64,000 bases of DNA. It comes from Russula earlei. Its lineage: Eukaryota; Basidiomycota; Agaricomycetes; Russulales; Russulaceae. Positions 46,081 to 55,915 of this stretch are shown piece after piece. Positions within the stretch are counted from its first letter, which is position 1; each line of letters begins with the position of its first letter. The translations under genes and the position numbers were made by a program. The stretch spans positions 1 to 64,000 of the forward strand of contig JAGFNK010000257.1 in NCBI GenBank assembly GCA_025769875.1, in the 5' to 3' direction. The notes under the pieces are model-generated. The model ran no database searches. It saw nothing but the letters and a program-made list of their open reading frames with translations, and was not told the DNA's origin.

Positions 46081-49000
46081 TTAAGAGAGACGCGATAATT
46101 GACTGAGTGGGAAGCGCAGAAAAACGGTGCGACCTCGTAAACATAGTACTAGACTAGAATTGTATGAATCTTGAAACTCCGGTCTGCAAGACACTGGGAC
46201 CCAACAGAGTCTCGTGAAATGGGTGCCATGAGCTTTATAAACCCACCCATCGGTACTGCAATACAAGCCTTCGGTTGCGATGGCACGCACTGACGTCCAG
46301 TCGCACTCGAGAGTCTGGATCGCGGCGCCAGTACTCGTGTCCCAGACCCGAACTTTGCGATCCTCTGACCCAGAGATAATCCGGGTGCCGTCTCGCGAAA
46401 ACGCGACGGCGAAGACCGCATCGTTGTGGCCCTCGAGGGTCTTGACGGTGGTGCAAGTACTCCTGTCCCAGATCCGGACTGTGCGATCCTTTGACCCAGA
46501 GATAAACTGGGTGCCGTCTGGCGAAAACGCGACGGCTGTGACCGAACCTTTGTGGTGTCCCTCGAGTATCTTGAGCGTGGCGTCAGCACTCGTGTCCCAG
46601 ATCAAGACTACGGGATCAAAAGACCCAGCGATAATCTGGGTGTTGTCTGGCGAAAGCGCGACAGCTGTGCTCGAAACCATGGCGCCCTCGAGGGCCCTGA
46701 CAATAGCACAAGTACTCGTATCCCAGATCCGGAATGTGCCATCCGAAGACCCAGAGACAAACTGGGTGCCGTCCGGCCAAAACGCGATGCCTGTAGCCGA
46801 GTGATTGCGGGTCTCGAGGGTCTTGATAGTGGCACCAGTACTCCTGTCCCAGATCCGGACTGTGCGGTCCTTTGACCCAGAGACAATCTGGGTGCCATCA
46901 GGCGAAAACACGACGGCTGTGACCGAATCTTTGTGGCCCTCAAGGGTCTTGGCCGTGGCACCGGTACTCGTGTCCCAGATCCGGACTGTGTGGTCCCAAG
47001 ACCCAGAGAGAATCCGGGTGCCGTCTGGCGAAAACGCGACGGCTGTGATCGAATGATTGTGGCCTTCGAGGGTCTTGATGGTGGCACCTGTACTCGTGTC
47101 CCACATCCGGACTGTGCGATCCCAAGACCCAGAGACAATCCGGGTGCTGTCTGGCGAAAGCGCGACGGCTGTGACCCAAGGTTTGTGGCCCTCGAGGATC
47201 TTGACTGTGGCACCAGTACTCGCGTCCCAGATCCGGACTGTGCCATCTGAAGACCCAGAGATAATCCGGGTGCCGTCTGGCCAAAACGCGACGGCTGTGA
47301 CTAAGTGTTTGTGGCCCTCGAGGGTCTTGACGGTAGTACCAGTACTCGTGTCCCAGATTCGGACTGTGTGATCCCAAGACCCAGAAACAATCTGGGTGCC
47401 GTCTCGCGAAAATGCGACGGCTGTGGCCGAATGTTTGTGGCCTTCGAGGGTCTTGATGGGGACCCCAGTACTCATGTCCCAGATCCGGACTGTGTAGTCC
47501 TCTGACCCAGAGACAATCTGGGTGCCGCCCGGCGAAAACGCGAGGGCTGTGACCGAACCTTTGTGGCCCTCGAGGGTCATGACGTTGGCGCCTGTGCTCT
47601 TGTCCCAGATCAGGACTGTGCGATCCTCTGACCCAGAGACAATCCGGGTGCCGTCTGGAGAAAACGCGACAGCTGTGACTGAATCCTTGTGGCCCTCGAG
47701 GGTCATGACGGTGGTGCCTGTATCTGTGTCCCAGATCCGGACTGTACGATCATCCGACCCAGAGGCAATCCGGGTGCCGTCTGGTGAAAAGGCGGCGGTA
47801 TTCACTCCACCTTTGTGACCCTCCATCGCTCGCAAGCACGAATTCCATGATTCTTCCATTCCATTCAGCACCATAACAGATTCCTCCAAGTCTCCGCGGA
47901 AGTGTGCACGGATTTTCGAGCACATTGGGGCAAATGGAAGGGCAGAGTAGTAGACATGCAGGGCTGCGATGCTGATAGAATCGAAGAACTCAAGTGTAAA
48001 CCGTTCAAGATCATACAGCATCTCAACAATGTCGGTTCGAGGGTCGGCGAAAGTCTGCAATCCGTGATGAACGGTCTGCACACAATACAAGCCTCGTTAA
48101 AACAACTCACTAATAATCCTTTCTGAGCGACTCTCAGAGCGCGAATGGCAACATCAAGCGAGTCCATCAGACTCATAGCCTCAACCCAGTACAAACTGTG
48201 ATCGAAGCAGAATGTTTCCAAGACATCAAGCAGCTCGTCTGACGGCGGTGAATTCGCCAGATGATCGGCCCAATGACGGCAGGCATATTGCATCGCTGGC
48301 GGAATGTTTTTTGCAATTATTTTTGAGATATCTCCAAGCTCGCTGTTCAACTTTGAATAGTCTCCAATCTGGCATATATCTCGTTTAAGCCTGTTTAGTT
48401 GCTCGAGACAATCAATCGCGAGATAGCCATGGTGCAGCGAGGTATCGATCAGAAATTTGGGCTCTGTACAGCGTCCTGGATCAACGATAAAATCAGGGAA
48501 GGATGTATGCATCACTTGGACTGCCCCGGGGTCCGAAGGAATAATGACGATGGAACGAAGGCGCTGCAAAATGCTTGCTACAGGAACATCTTTGCTCGTA
48601 TTGTTGCTGAGCAAAGCTGATATGGCGCGTGCAGAGATAGGGTCACAAAGTACAACAATGCAACCGAGAACTCTTCGCAAGCGGAGTACTGTGTCTGTAC
48701 GGGATGACGGGGGAAATGCGTTACGCAAGACCGCGAGGTACAGTTGGTCTAGGTGGTGATAAGGAGTTGACTGTCCAGGGATTCGTGTGGCAGAGACTAG
48801 GTCACGGAGCTGTCCCCATGGGTTTAAGACATCAGGATCTTCGATAAATCGAACTGCGGTGGCGGAAAATATAAACAGTCCATCCGACAGTTGGACAAGT
48901 GTGCGGATGTCGTCGTTAGTGAACCAATCCTGTTCCTGGAGGTCCTCGTTGCGAGATCCAACTTGAGTAAGCTCGTATATTAAAAACGTTTTGATGTCAT

Positions 49001-50658
49001 GGTCGACAGTTGATCTTGAAATCTCGTGGTGGAAGAACGGACATGTATGTGACCGGAGAAGAGGGGGAAGGGATGGCAGGTGCAATCTGGGCTCGGGTCG
49101 ACTCGTGAGGAAAAGGGAGAACGGTAGCTTGTCAATGTGGGCCGAGAGAACAGAGACAATGAATGAGGTCGCGTTGTCGTCTTTGCACTCATCGAGCGCA
49201 TCTAACACGATGACGGCAGGTGATGGAAATGCTTGACCCGCAATGACTGACTTTTGGATTGGTTCGATGACGAGCTTTTGCAATTGGTTTGATGGATCAG
49301 AGAACCAAATATCTGGATTAGCTGTGACCGCGTCTTGCATAAAACACGCGAGTGGTTGGTGGAATGTCGTGCCCAGCTGGTGAGCAATTGAGCTGAATAC
49401 AAGTTGTGGATGGTTTCGCTCGCTGTCGTTACTCGAGAAAAAGAAGCTCGCAGCAAGCCAGGTGTTCCTGGCACAATACTCGGCAACACTCTGTGCGATT
49501 GTGGATTTCCCGGTCCCGGCACCACCAGACAACCAGAAGATGCGGCGCCTGTTTGGGCTGACGTGAATAGGAAGCGTCGGATCGTCCGAAGGAGTGACAG
49601 TGCGTTGTTCTTGTATAGCCTCTGTCGAGTCATTGATCCATTGATAGATAGTCTCGAGCAGGCTCTCGCGTGTGTGTTCCAAACACGCATGTCTCTTTCT
49701 CTCATCGGAGCAATTATAACGTGCCTTCCGAGCTCGATGAAAGTTGGATAGTTCATCGTGAACTAAAATAAATAAATAAATAAATTTCAGGGCGCTGTAA
49801 AACGTTTTCTCACCTCGGATATCATGTAATGCTTGCTGCGTGACCTATTAGCTACTGAAGATCTTTAATTGACGTAAGATAAACGTACGACCCCCACGCG
49901 AACACGACTAATCTCACGCCGCATTTCCTGGGTAATTCAGATGAACGAGAGACATCTGGAATGTCTGAGAATAACGCACAGTGCCTTCGATTCGACCGCT
50001 CATGGCGGCTTCAGCCTGTACTCACAAGACATCAGAACTGTTAAATATGTTTGACCAGGAACGGAAGACTTGCGAGAAAATCCTCGATGAGGGCCGTGAT
50101 TGCTTGGACATGACTCTGGATGGAGGCGGCATCTTCTCTGCTACGGAAAAATCTGGTTGTCTTTCCACGCGAGTGGATCGTTTGCAGGTCATTCGCGATA
50201 GTTTGAAGAGACCTGGATTAGAAATAGTTGCAACAAAATTCTCAGACTCGAAAGCAAGGAAAGAGTTACTTGGAAAAATCAGTGACGAAATCGATGACAG
50301 ATTCCGGGATGTCTTGTTTTCCTTTGAGTGGCCTGAAAATAGATTGTTCGAGGCGCTTTATACGTTGCATCAGTTGATTAATGTCGTCGAGGTTGTTCGT
50401 CATGGTCTGGAGTATCGTCCTATTAGATCATTTTTGGCCTATCGAAGCCGGAAAGAGTACCTGGACGATATCAACGACTTGGAGCAGCCCACCGAGAGTG
50501 CCTTTGATGATGGATCCAGCTGGAGGGGGGATCGCATCTGCGGTCTCCTTGAGCACGGAGAGTGAGAGGTTTAATCCGGCGACGGCAGTAGTGCGCGCGT
50601 TTTCTGAAGTCCCTTTTTCAGCACGTTTATGAGAGCGAGAGAAAAGGCCTTTCGACAT
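46081..50658 (-). CDS. NACHT-WD40 STAND receptor (fungal NLR), NLR3, with long WD array
   Basis: Paralogue of NLR1, about 1395 aa. Exons: 50658-50461, 50406-50270, 50212 to about 50056, 49927-49889, 49844-49814, 49762-48111, 48054-46081; introns 44-57 nt except the unresolved exon 3/4 junction. The N-terminal domain has SVLKETADAIPPP. NACHT carries Walker A GGAGTGKST, Walker B VIVLDALDECKD and LTSRPEP. The linker is followed by twelve WD repeats and a degenerate tail. Reading phase closes across exons 5-7, so the coding sequence looks intact. Its repeats are more divergent from each other than those of NLR1 (many have I-W-D instead of M-W-D), suggesting older or less frequent homogenisation. 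The family is firm; a role in non-self recognition or incompatibility is inferred. Confidence 0.85.
46290..47822 (-). repeat. Twelve WD40 repeats of NLR3 (126-bp units)
   Basis: Twelve units of 126 bp (one of 129 bp) encode WD repeats of the form xxxTAVAFSPDGTxIxSGSx followed by DxTVRIWDxSTG. Divergence is highest in units 9-11. The start (HKGGVNTAAF) and end match those of NLR1 and NLR2, so the arrays differ by internal expansion and contraction. Confidence 0.88.
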
Positions 50659-52120
50659 AGCATAGGATGTTATAGTAACAAGAGGCGAACGCGGTGCAAT
50701 ATCAGATCAAGCCGGCGATAGCCGGGTGAGATAGTGGTGGATTCCAACACGTGGGCTCTGACTTGAGATGGCCCCTCACAACTAGCTCATCTTGGTCGAA
50801 ATTTAGCAGCTCGCCACCACTTTAATGTCTCGAGCGTACGTACTCAAGCCTCTGGATAACGTGCACCACATTGGTGGGGAAACGTTGGCCTCCGAGTGGC
50901 CCGGATTGCCATTTGAGAGTCTGAAACTTGTGGATCGACTTTATTTCGACAGCTAGGGAAGTTCAATACAATTACTTGAGCTTGTTCGCCATAAATCATG
51001 TACCAAGCGTATATGTTTCTCCCCCGCTGTACAAGGCGTCGTGCCGCTCTGGTCTATGGGCCAGAGCCACTAGAGTATTGCCGAGGCAGTAGGTGCTGTT
51101 AGTGTTCTAGCGATCACCCGCAGTTCCGGTTCGCTGTCTCGGAAACGCACGACAGGACGTGTTCACGTTCACACTGTCGTGTGACCACACGACATGACAT
51201 TCGATGTTGTCCTTTGTCACTCTCCGTGTCTCATTTCACTTCATCTCGTTTTCTTGGCGAGAATCTCGTCAAACGAGTGCGGAGGGAGACGGAAAGGGGA
51301 TGAAGACGATGGGCTGTTTCCGGCACGTTCTCTATCCTTTCGAGCTATTCGATGTCGTGTGGAGAGAGAGATGGAAGAGAGGGTCACAGAAGAGCCGCCT
51401 GAGAAGGCGAAGAGGTGGAGGGAAACGAAATTCAGAACATGGAGAAGACGTGGGTTTCGGGCAGCCAGAGGCGAGTGCGTATGCGCAACACGTTACATCG
51501 CATCTCGGGATGAGTCCTCTGGGGAATAAATTTCTTGTTGTTTATTTCGTTTTAAGAGATCCGTATCACCTAGCCTTCGTCCCGAGCTAACGATGCGATT
51601 GATTCACACAGCTCATTTCGATGTCTTTTCGTCTGCATTACTCTGTAAAGCAGGCGTACCCACAGCAGAACGCTTCGGAACACCTGTGACACTGATCCGA
51701 GCCAAATCCAGCCCTACGTTGCTCATTGTGCGAAAAGATGGGGTGCGTTTTGTTCAATGAACAATTCACTCGGGGACGGGGGGCTCGTCATCACCTTGGT
51801 GATCTTAGAGCTTCTTGCTCCTATCAAGTTCAGCAGGTTGATGGTTTACCAGGCTGCGACGGGATGCGCCAGGATCTGTAGGGCTACCGATAGAATCGCT
51901 ACTTGCCATGTCGATAATACTTGGACAAGGATCCCGGAATCATAAAGATAGCAGGATATAATATGCAACCGACTCAACCACTTCCCGCAACGAGGTAATC
52001 CTGATTGAGGTGCATAATCACATCATCGGCTCGCTTGCATAGAACACAGCATGGTGATGGTACCTGCTGTTCCATGTCAAGCATTTCCATCATGTGCGCG
52101 GTGCATAAAGTGGCGCCGAT
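50659..52120. repeat. Duplicated 5' neighbourhood of NLR3, CpG-rich partner of 7374-11370
   Basis: No firm gene. A plus ORF at 51204-51590 and others are unrecognised. Uninterrupted target sites for the LINE (about 50775-50795) lie here, so this copy shows the pre-insertion state. Confidence 0.65.
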
Positions 52121-52800
52121 TTATGAAACAGGAATAACTTTACCGGCACCCTGATTACTGTCGCGGGCACCAGGTGCGCGCCTATCGCCCATCGCCATCG
52201 TGGCATTGTCAATCAATGGAGCCACCTTCCACGCCCAGAATGGACCTGAACAAACGAGGAAGGGAAGGCTTGCACCAAGTGAGCGTGAGCGAGGGACAAC
52301 CGGGATTGGGTGGGATTCAGGTGCAGGAGGATTGGCAAGGCAAGCAAGAAAGTCGGACTTACCGAGTGGGTCCGACAACTCGTGCTGCAAATGACGCCCA
52401 TAGCCGAATCGAGCCCGCCCAGCTGCACGCCTTCGCTGGACCACTGGCCCTGCCCGTCCTCGCGAAACGATATCTGAAATATAGATTAACGGCGCAGGAG
52501 GGCATTTCAGTCGCTCCTTTCCCGTAAATACATATAGGGAGGGGATACGCACGAGAGTCCAGCGACTGTCGCCAGACGAGACCATTTCGACCGTCCCGCG
52601 CGCGCGCGCGAGATCCGGCGGGGTCGCGGTGGGATGCCAGTCGCCCGCGACGTGGATCATCGGTCGCCCGGGTCACTGCGGCGGCGGGCGGGAGTAGTGC
52701 GTGATGCGCAGCGTGAGCGGGATGATCCGCATCACCTCGTAAAGTGCTGGGTTGGTTGCAGAGCCGCTTTTCCAGAGGTTGAGCCTGTGTCGGATTGTTA
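52121..52800 (-). pseudogene. F-box-like protein, C-terminal exons
   Basis: Minus-strand exons encode the C-terminal domain of Agaricomycete F-box-like proteins: IHVAGDW, ARGTVEMVSSGDSRWTL ending at 52553, a 79-nt intron (52474-52552, donor gtgcgt, acceptor tttcag), then SFREDGQGQWSSEGVQLGG, DSAMGVI, HELSDPLG, a further intron, and GPFWAWKVA (about 52220). Stop at 52121. Upstream of IHVAGDW an in-frame TGA replaces the TGG found in the copy at 11940, and a 4-nt duplication near 52755 shifts the frame, so the gene is probably dead. No F-box motif was found upstream. Partner of 11380-12060. Confidence 0.6.
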
Positions 52801-53136
52801 GAGTGGGAATGATTGCCTGATAGAGAAATTTTGAATTTGGTAGTTGGGGATGGAGATGTGTGGGTCTAGTCTTCAGTTCAGGATCTCAACCGTGAGCTCC
52901 GAGGTGGAAATATACCGGGCTTGAACGTCAGGGCCATTTTGATCGTACGACGGCACTCGTACCACACCATCATGCCCAGAATTCTCTACGATGAGTAAAA
53001 ACCCATGGGAGATCCCACCCAAGAGACCGCTGACACGGCAGGTGTGAAGTGACGAGGAGTTAAGCCGAAGTAATCACGAGGTTTTTGCGAAAGAGGGGTC
53101 TCAGACTCTCAGCGTTCTCTCACGGACTTCCACTTC

Positions 53137-54290
53137 ATGATGGCGCATCGTAATTTGCTGTACAATCGCATCGTTCTGGTATTTAGTTCTCCTGCTGGTT
53201 TCGTTCGCTTACTCAATATTGCGCCATCTCGGATCCCCACGCAGTCCCATACAGATCAAAGGGTTTTCGACCGTCCCCCCTCTCTCCTAAATGGCGGCTT
53301 CGGTGATTTCATGGACGTTTTCAATTGTCCGGATGATGCACTCAACGCGGATGCGAGGCGTAACGATCTGGAGATGTCTGTTGATTCCTTTGCCAAACCG
53401 ATGACCGCTTTTTACCGCAATGAGGCCGACCGGAAGGTAATGGGCCTAGAAGCAAGCCACCGTCACGAAAGGAAAAAATTTTGTTCAATCTTTTCCCTTC
53501 GTGATGGTGGCTGTCCAAAGCTTATCGTGGCCGTCATCGGTAGCGGCTGTTCGGATGGCCACTTTCACGGACCACACGGCGCAGCATCGTGCATTGTGGA
53601 ACTCGAAAATCGAGCTCGCCGACGTCAGGTCGATACCCGTGGTTGAACTCGCCGGTTCCGCTGCCCATTCACAAAAAATAGCAATGGAACGTCACAGGAA
53701 CGTGTTCCTTGGTTGGAGAGTGCCGTGCCTAGGCCTGACGACTGTCGGTAAGCTGAATATCTCATGGTCTTCGTATGAGTCTGACATGGATATGAGGCCC
53801 ATATGATTATATACCTTGACCGTTGACGCATCGTCAGCCTTACTCCTGGGCTGTCATGTATCTCATCCGCCTGCGAAGATAACGATCGAAAGAGGCTCTG
53901 TGCTGCATTTTCTGGCGCATTGGTTCTTTTGCGTCGCATTGATGATGACGCAAGTCGCTTCATCCGAGAACAATCGAACATGGACACCCCAGATTTCCGT
54001 ACATCTCAATATCACCCAGGTTTAACGCTACTGGCGAGTCTCAATTTCGGATTGTTAGGCGCCATCCCGATACGCAGGAGTAGCCGTCTCCTGTCCATTG
54101 CTGAGACTTTGGACAGATCTAAACTGGGACACGCGCCACGGATTCTCGGCTACAGGCGACTCCCAGGAGGGAGGTTGGTCCCTCGTTGCAATTGAATATC
54201 TTTCGCGATCCGCACACCTCTCTCGATTATGGCAACAGGGACCGGCCAGCTTGTTATGCTGGCCTGTCCCTGTTTCTGACGCGCGAAGAC
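53137..54290 (+). pseudogene. Kinase-like protein of an expanded Agaricomycete family, N-terminal half, broken
   Basis: A plus-strand open frame at 53137-53646 includes GGFGDFMDVFNCPDD, a charged helix with EADRKVMG, and HGAASCIVELEN, patterns I associate with the region preceding kinase-like folds in expanded Agaricomycete families. Further exons appear near 53850-53960 (LCAAFSGALVLLRRIDDD) and 54025-54060 (QYHPGLTLLASLNF). Then come HAPRILGYRRLPGG and, one frame over, WSLVAIEYLSRS (54130-54215). This resembles the N-lobe and hinge region, with a 1-nt frameshift between them. Catalytic HRD and DFG motifs are not present before the homology ends. Identification is from memory of family patterns, hence moderate. 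Confidence 0.45.
54234..54276 (+). other. Strong hairpin (inverted repeat)
   Basis: AACAGGGACCGGCCAGC, a loop of seven bases, then GCTGGCCTGTCCCTGTT. The stem is about 16 bp with one mismatch. Related 12-bp inverted pieces (GGATCTGTCCCT at 54529 and AGGGACAGATCC at about 54598) follow, so it may belong to a small inverted-repeat element. Confidence 0.6.
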
Positions 54291-54389
54291 AACACACATT
54301 TGTAAGTAAGCGACTGAGTGAGAAAAGTGATCAAGGACCCCAGAGACACTATTTTTTTTTTTCACTGTTGTACCACATCAGCAAATTAA

Positions 54390-54680
54390 CATGCTACTAG
54401 GAGTACTAGATCTAGTATGGCTAGTACTACCAGCATTCTAGTTTTTGGCCTAAAATTAGAGACTTGCCAAGTTCTATTTTCTGAAAATCTAGGTCTAGCA
54501 CACTAGTTTCACACCTGGAGCTAGAAAGGATCTGTCCCTATGAGATTCCCAATAGTTCCAGGTCTAATACTAGATCTAGATGGTCAAACAGGCAACAGGG
54601 ACAGATCCCTTCTGGCAGGTGCAAAACACTAGAAATAGCAAAACACCTAGAGACAGATACATGATCTCAAGCTAGAAAGA
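54390..54680. repeat. CTAG-rich AT-biased tract
   Basis: Fourteen CTAG tetramers lie within 54397-54675, often in longer palindromes (ACTAGATCTAG twice). No coding potential is seen. The composition differs sharply from the surrounding GC-rich DNA. Confidence 0.7.
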
Positions 54681-54689
54681 TCCCATAAT

Positions 54690-55235
54690 TGCAGGTATTA
54701 ACATTCACAAATCAGTGGCCACATCCTCTTCAAATTACCTCTCCTTCCCTTCACCTGGCCAACCTTCAGAGGCACACCGCGTGAACGAGCGAAGGTAAAA
54801 ATCACACGCGGGAAAATGAGTGCAAAGGAAAAGGCACAGAGAGGAAAAGATGGGCACTCACATACAGGCACAATTGTTGCTGTTGTCGTGGCACTGGTAA
54901 AGTAATTGCTCACCCCTCCACTCCTGCTTGCGCGGCACCAAGGCGTTTGCGTTCCTTGTTTCTCAATGACATCGGAGAGTGTCCCCTCCTGCCTCACCTT
55001 CTGGCACGCGCGACTTCTGCGCGCTAAGCTTCGCACATGTGTTTTTCATTTCATTAACTTGTACCGTCTTGGCGACGTGTATGTCAGAGAGTAAGGTAAG
55101 ATGTCAGATGGGCAAGAATCGAATCAAACCAAGAACATGGAACACTACGCTTCAGGAGGCGAAGAGTGATCTCAGATCAACTTTTCGCTTGCATTCACGT
55201 ATTTGGCTACTGTTTCCCGAGTGAACCTGGTGACA
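54690..55235. other. No recognised gene
   Basis: Short ORFs on both strands (for example minus 54698-55036) without recognisable domains. Confidence 0.4.
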
Positions 55236-55239
55236 AGTC

Positions 55240-55915
55240 AATAATGATATGGGCGTGGTACATTCATCAGCAAGGTGATGGTGATGAGCTTACTTGATGT
55301 TCCTGCCCTTAACATGCATGTCGGGCTCGCGAATAGCGAATGGGTTGACATCATGAGATGAGGCTGAAGATTGCCAACTTGAATGCTGTGATTGACAAAA
55401 ACGGTGTGTCGTTCCGTCGGAGCGCACAGCATAAAGGACGTCCTTTATCGCCGCGTTTTGTGAGAGACGCCAGTAGTCCTTGGCGATGGCTGGCGCTGCC
55501 AAGTTCTCCCTGTTCACGCATGCGCAAGCGCAAGTTAGTACAAAGAGTCATGGCACGTGACCACCGCTTCACGTACCACGCCCTGCTCAAGTTCCCCACT
55601 CGCGCGCGTATATGTCACCACGGCCTCCTCTTCGAGGTAGCCAACGAAACGGTGGCAGGTGCTTGGAGAGACGATATACGACAGGACTCGTGAGAGAGTG
55701 GGCGTGAGGGCTTGAGATTATATAAACAGCAGCGAAAGACAAAAATGTTGTAGAAAATGCCTTGGGTGGCGAGAACAAGCGCGCAGAGAGGAATAACTGG
55801 ATTTCGTAAGGTCAGGAAGGTCCTGCGAAGGCTTCGTGCCAACACTGGGGGTAAATGTGTGCAGAAGAAGGCGGCCACGAACATCAGACGCATGCGCTCG
55901 TTCTCATCGCGCTTT
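55240..55915 (-). pseudogene. Alternative oxidase (AOX) relic, 5'-truncated
   Basis: AOX is the mitochondrial inner-membrane ubiquinol oxidase that bypasses complexes III and IV. Minus-strand pieces are diagnostic: ENERMRLMF (55890-55915), VLATQGIFYN (about 55760), SYIVSP and [17 protein letters not shown] (55600-55680), and LAAPAIAKDYWRL with IKDVLYAVR (55410-55490). Two diiron ligands are lost: the His of NERMH is Arg, and the Glu of R-A-D-E-x-x-H is Gly (RSDGTTH). A 1-nt insertion after T-H-R-F shifts the frame before NPFAIREPDM. The 5' half is missing; homology stops at about 55915 where the tandem array begins. A clear non-functional remnant. Confidence 0.85.

Noticed and set aside
49202..49756. 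184-codon minus ORF overlapping the NLR3 NACHT exon, and equivalents in NLR1 and NLR2
   Set aside because: Alternative frame of the NACHT exon; the NACHT frame carries Walker motifs and joins in phase to its neighbours.
54350..54362. T-run as the end of a reverse-strand LINE
   Set aside because: No flanking duplication and no LINE coding sequence nearby.
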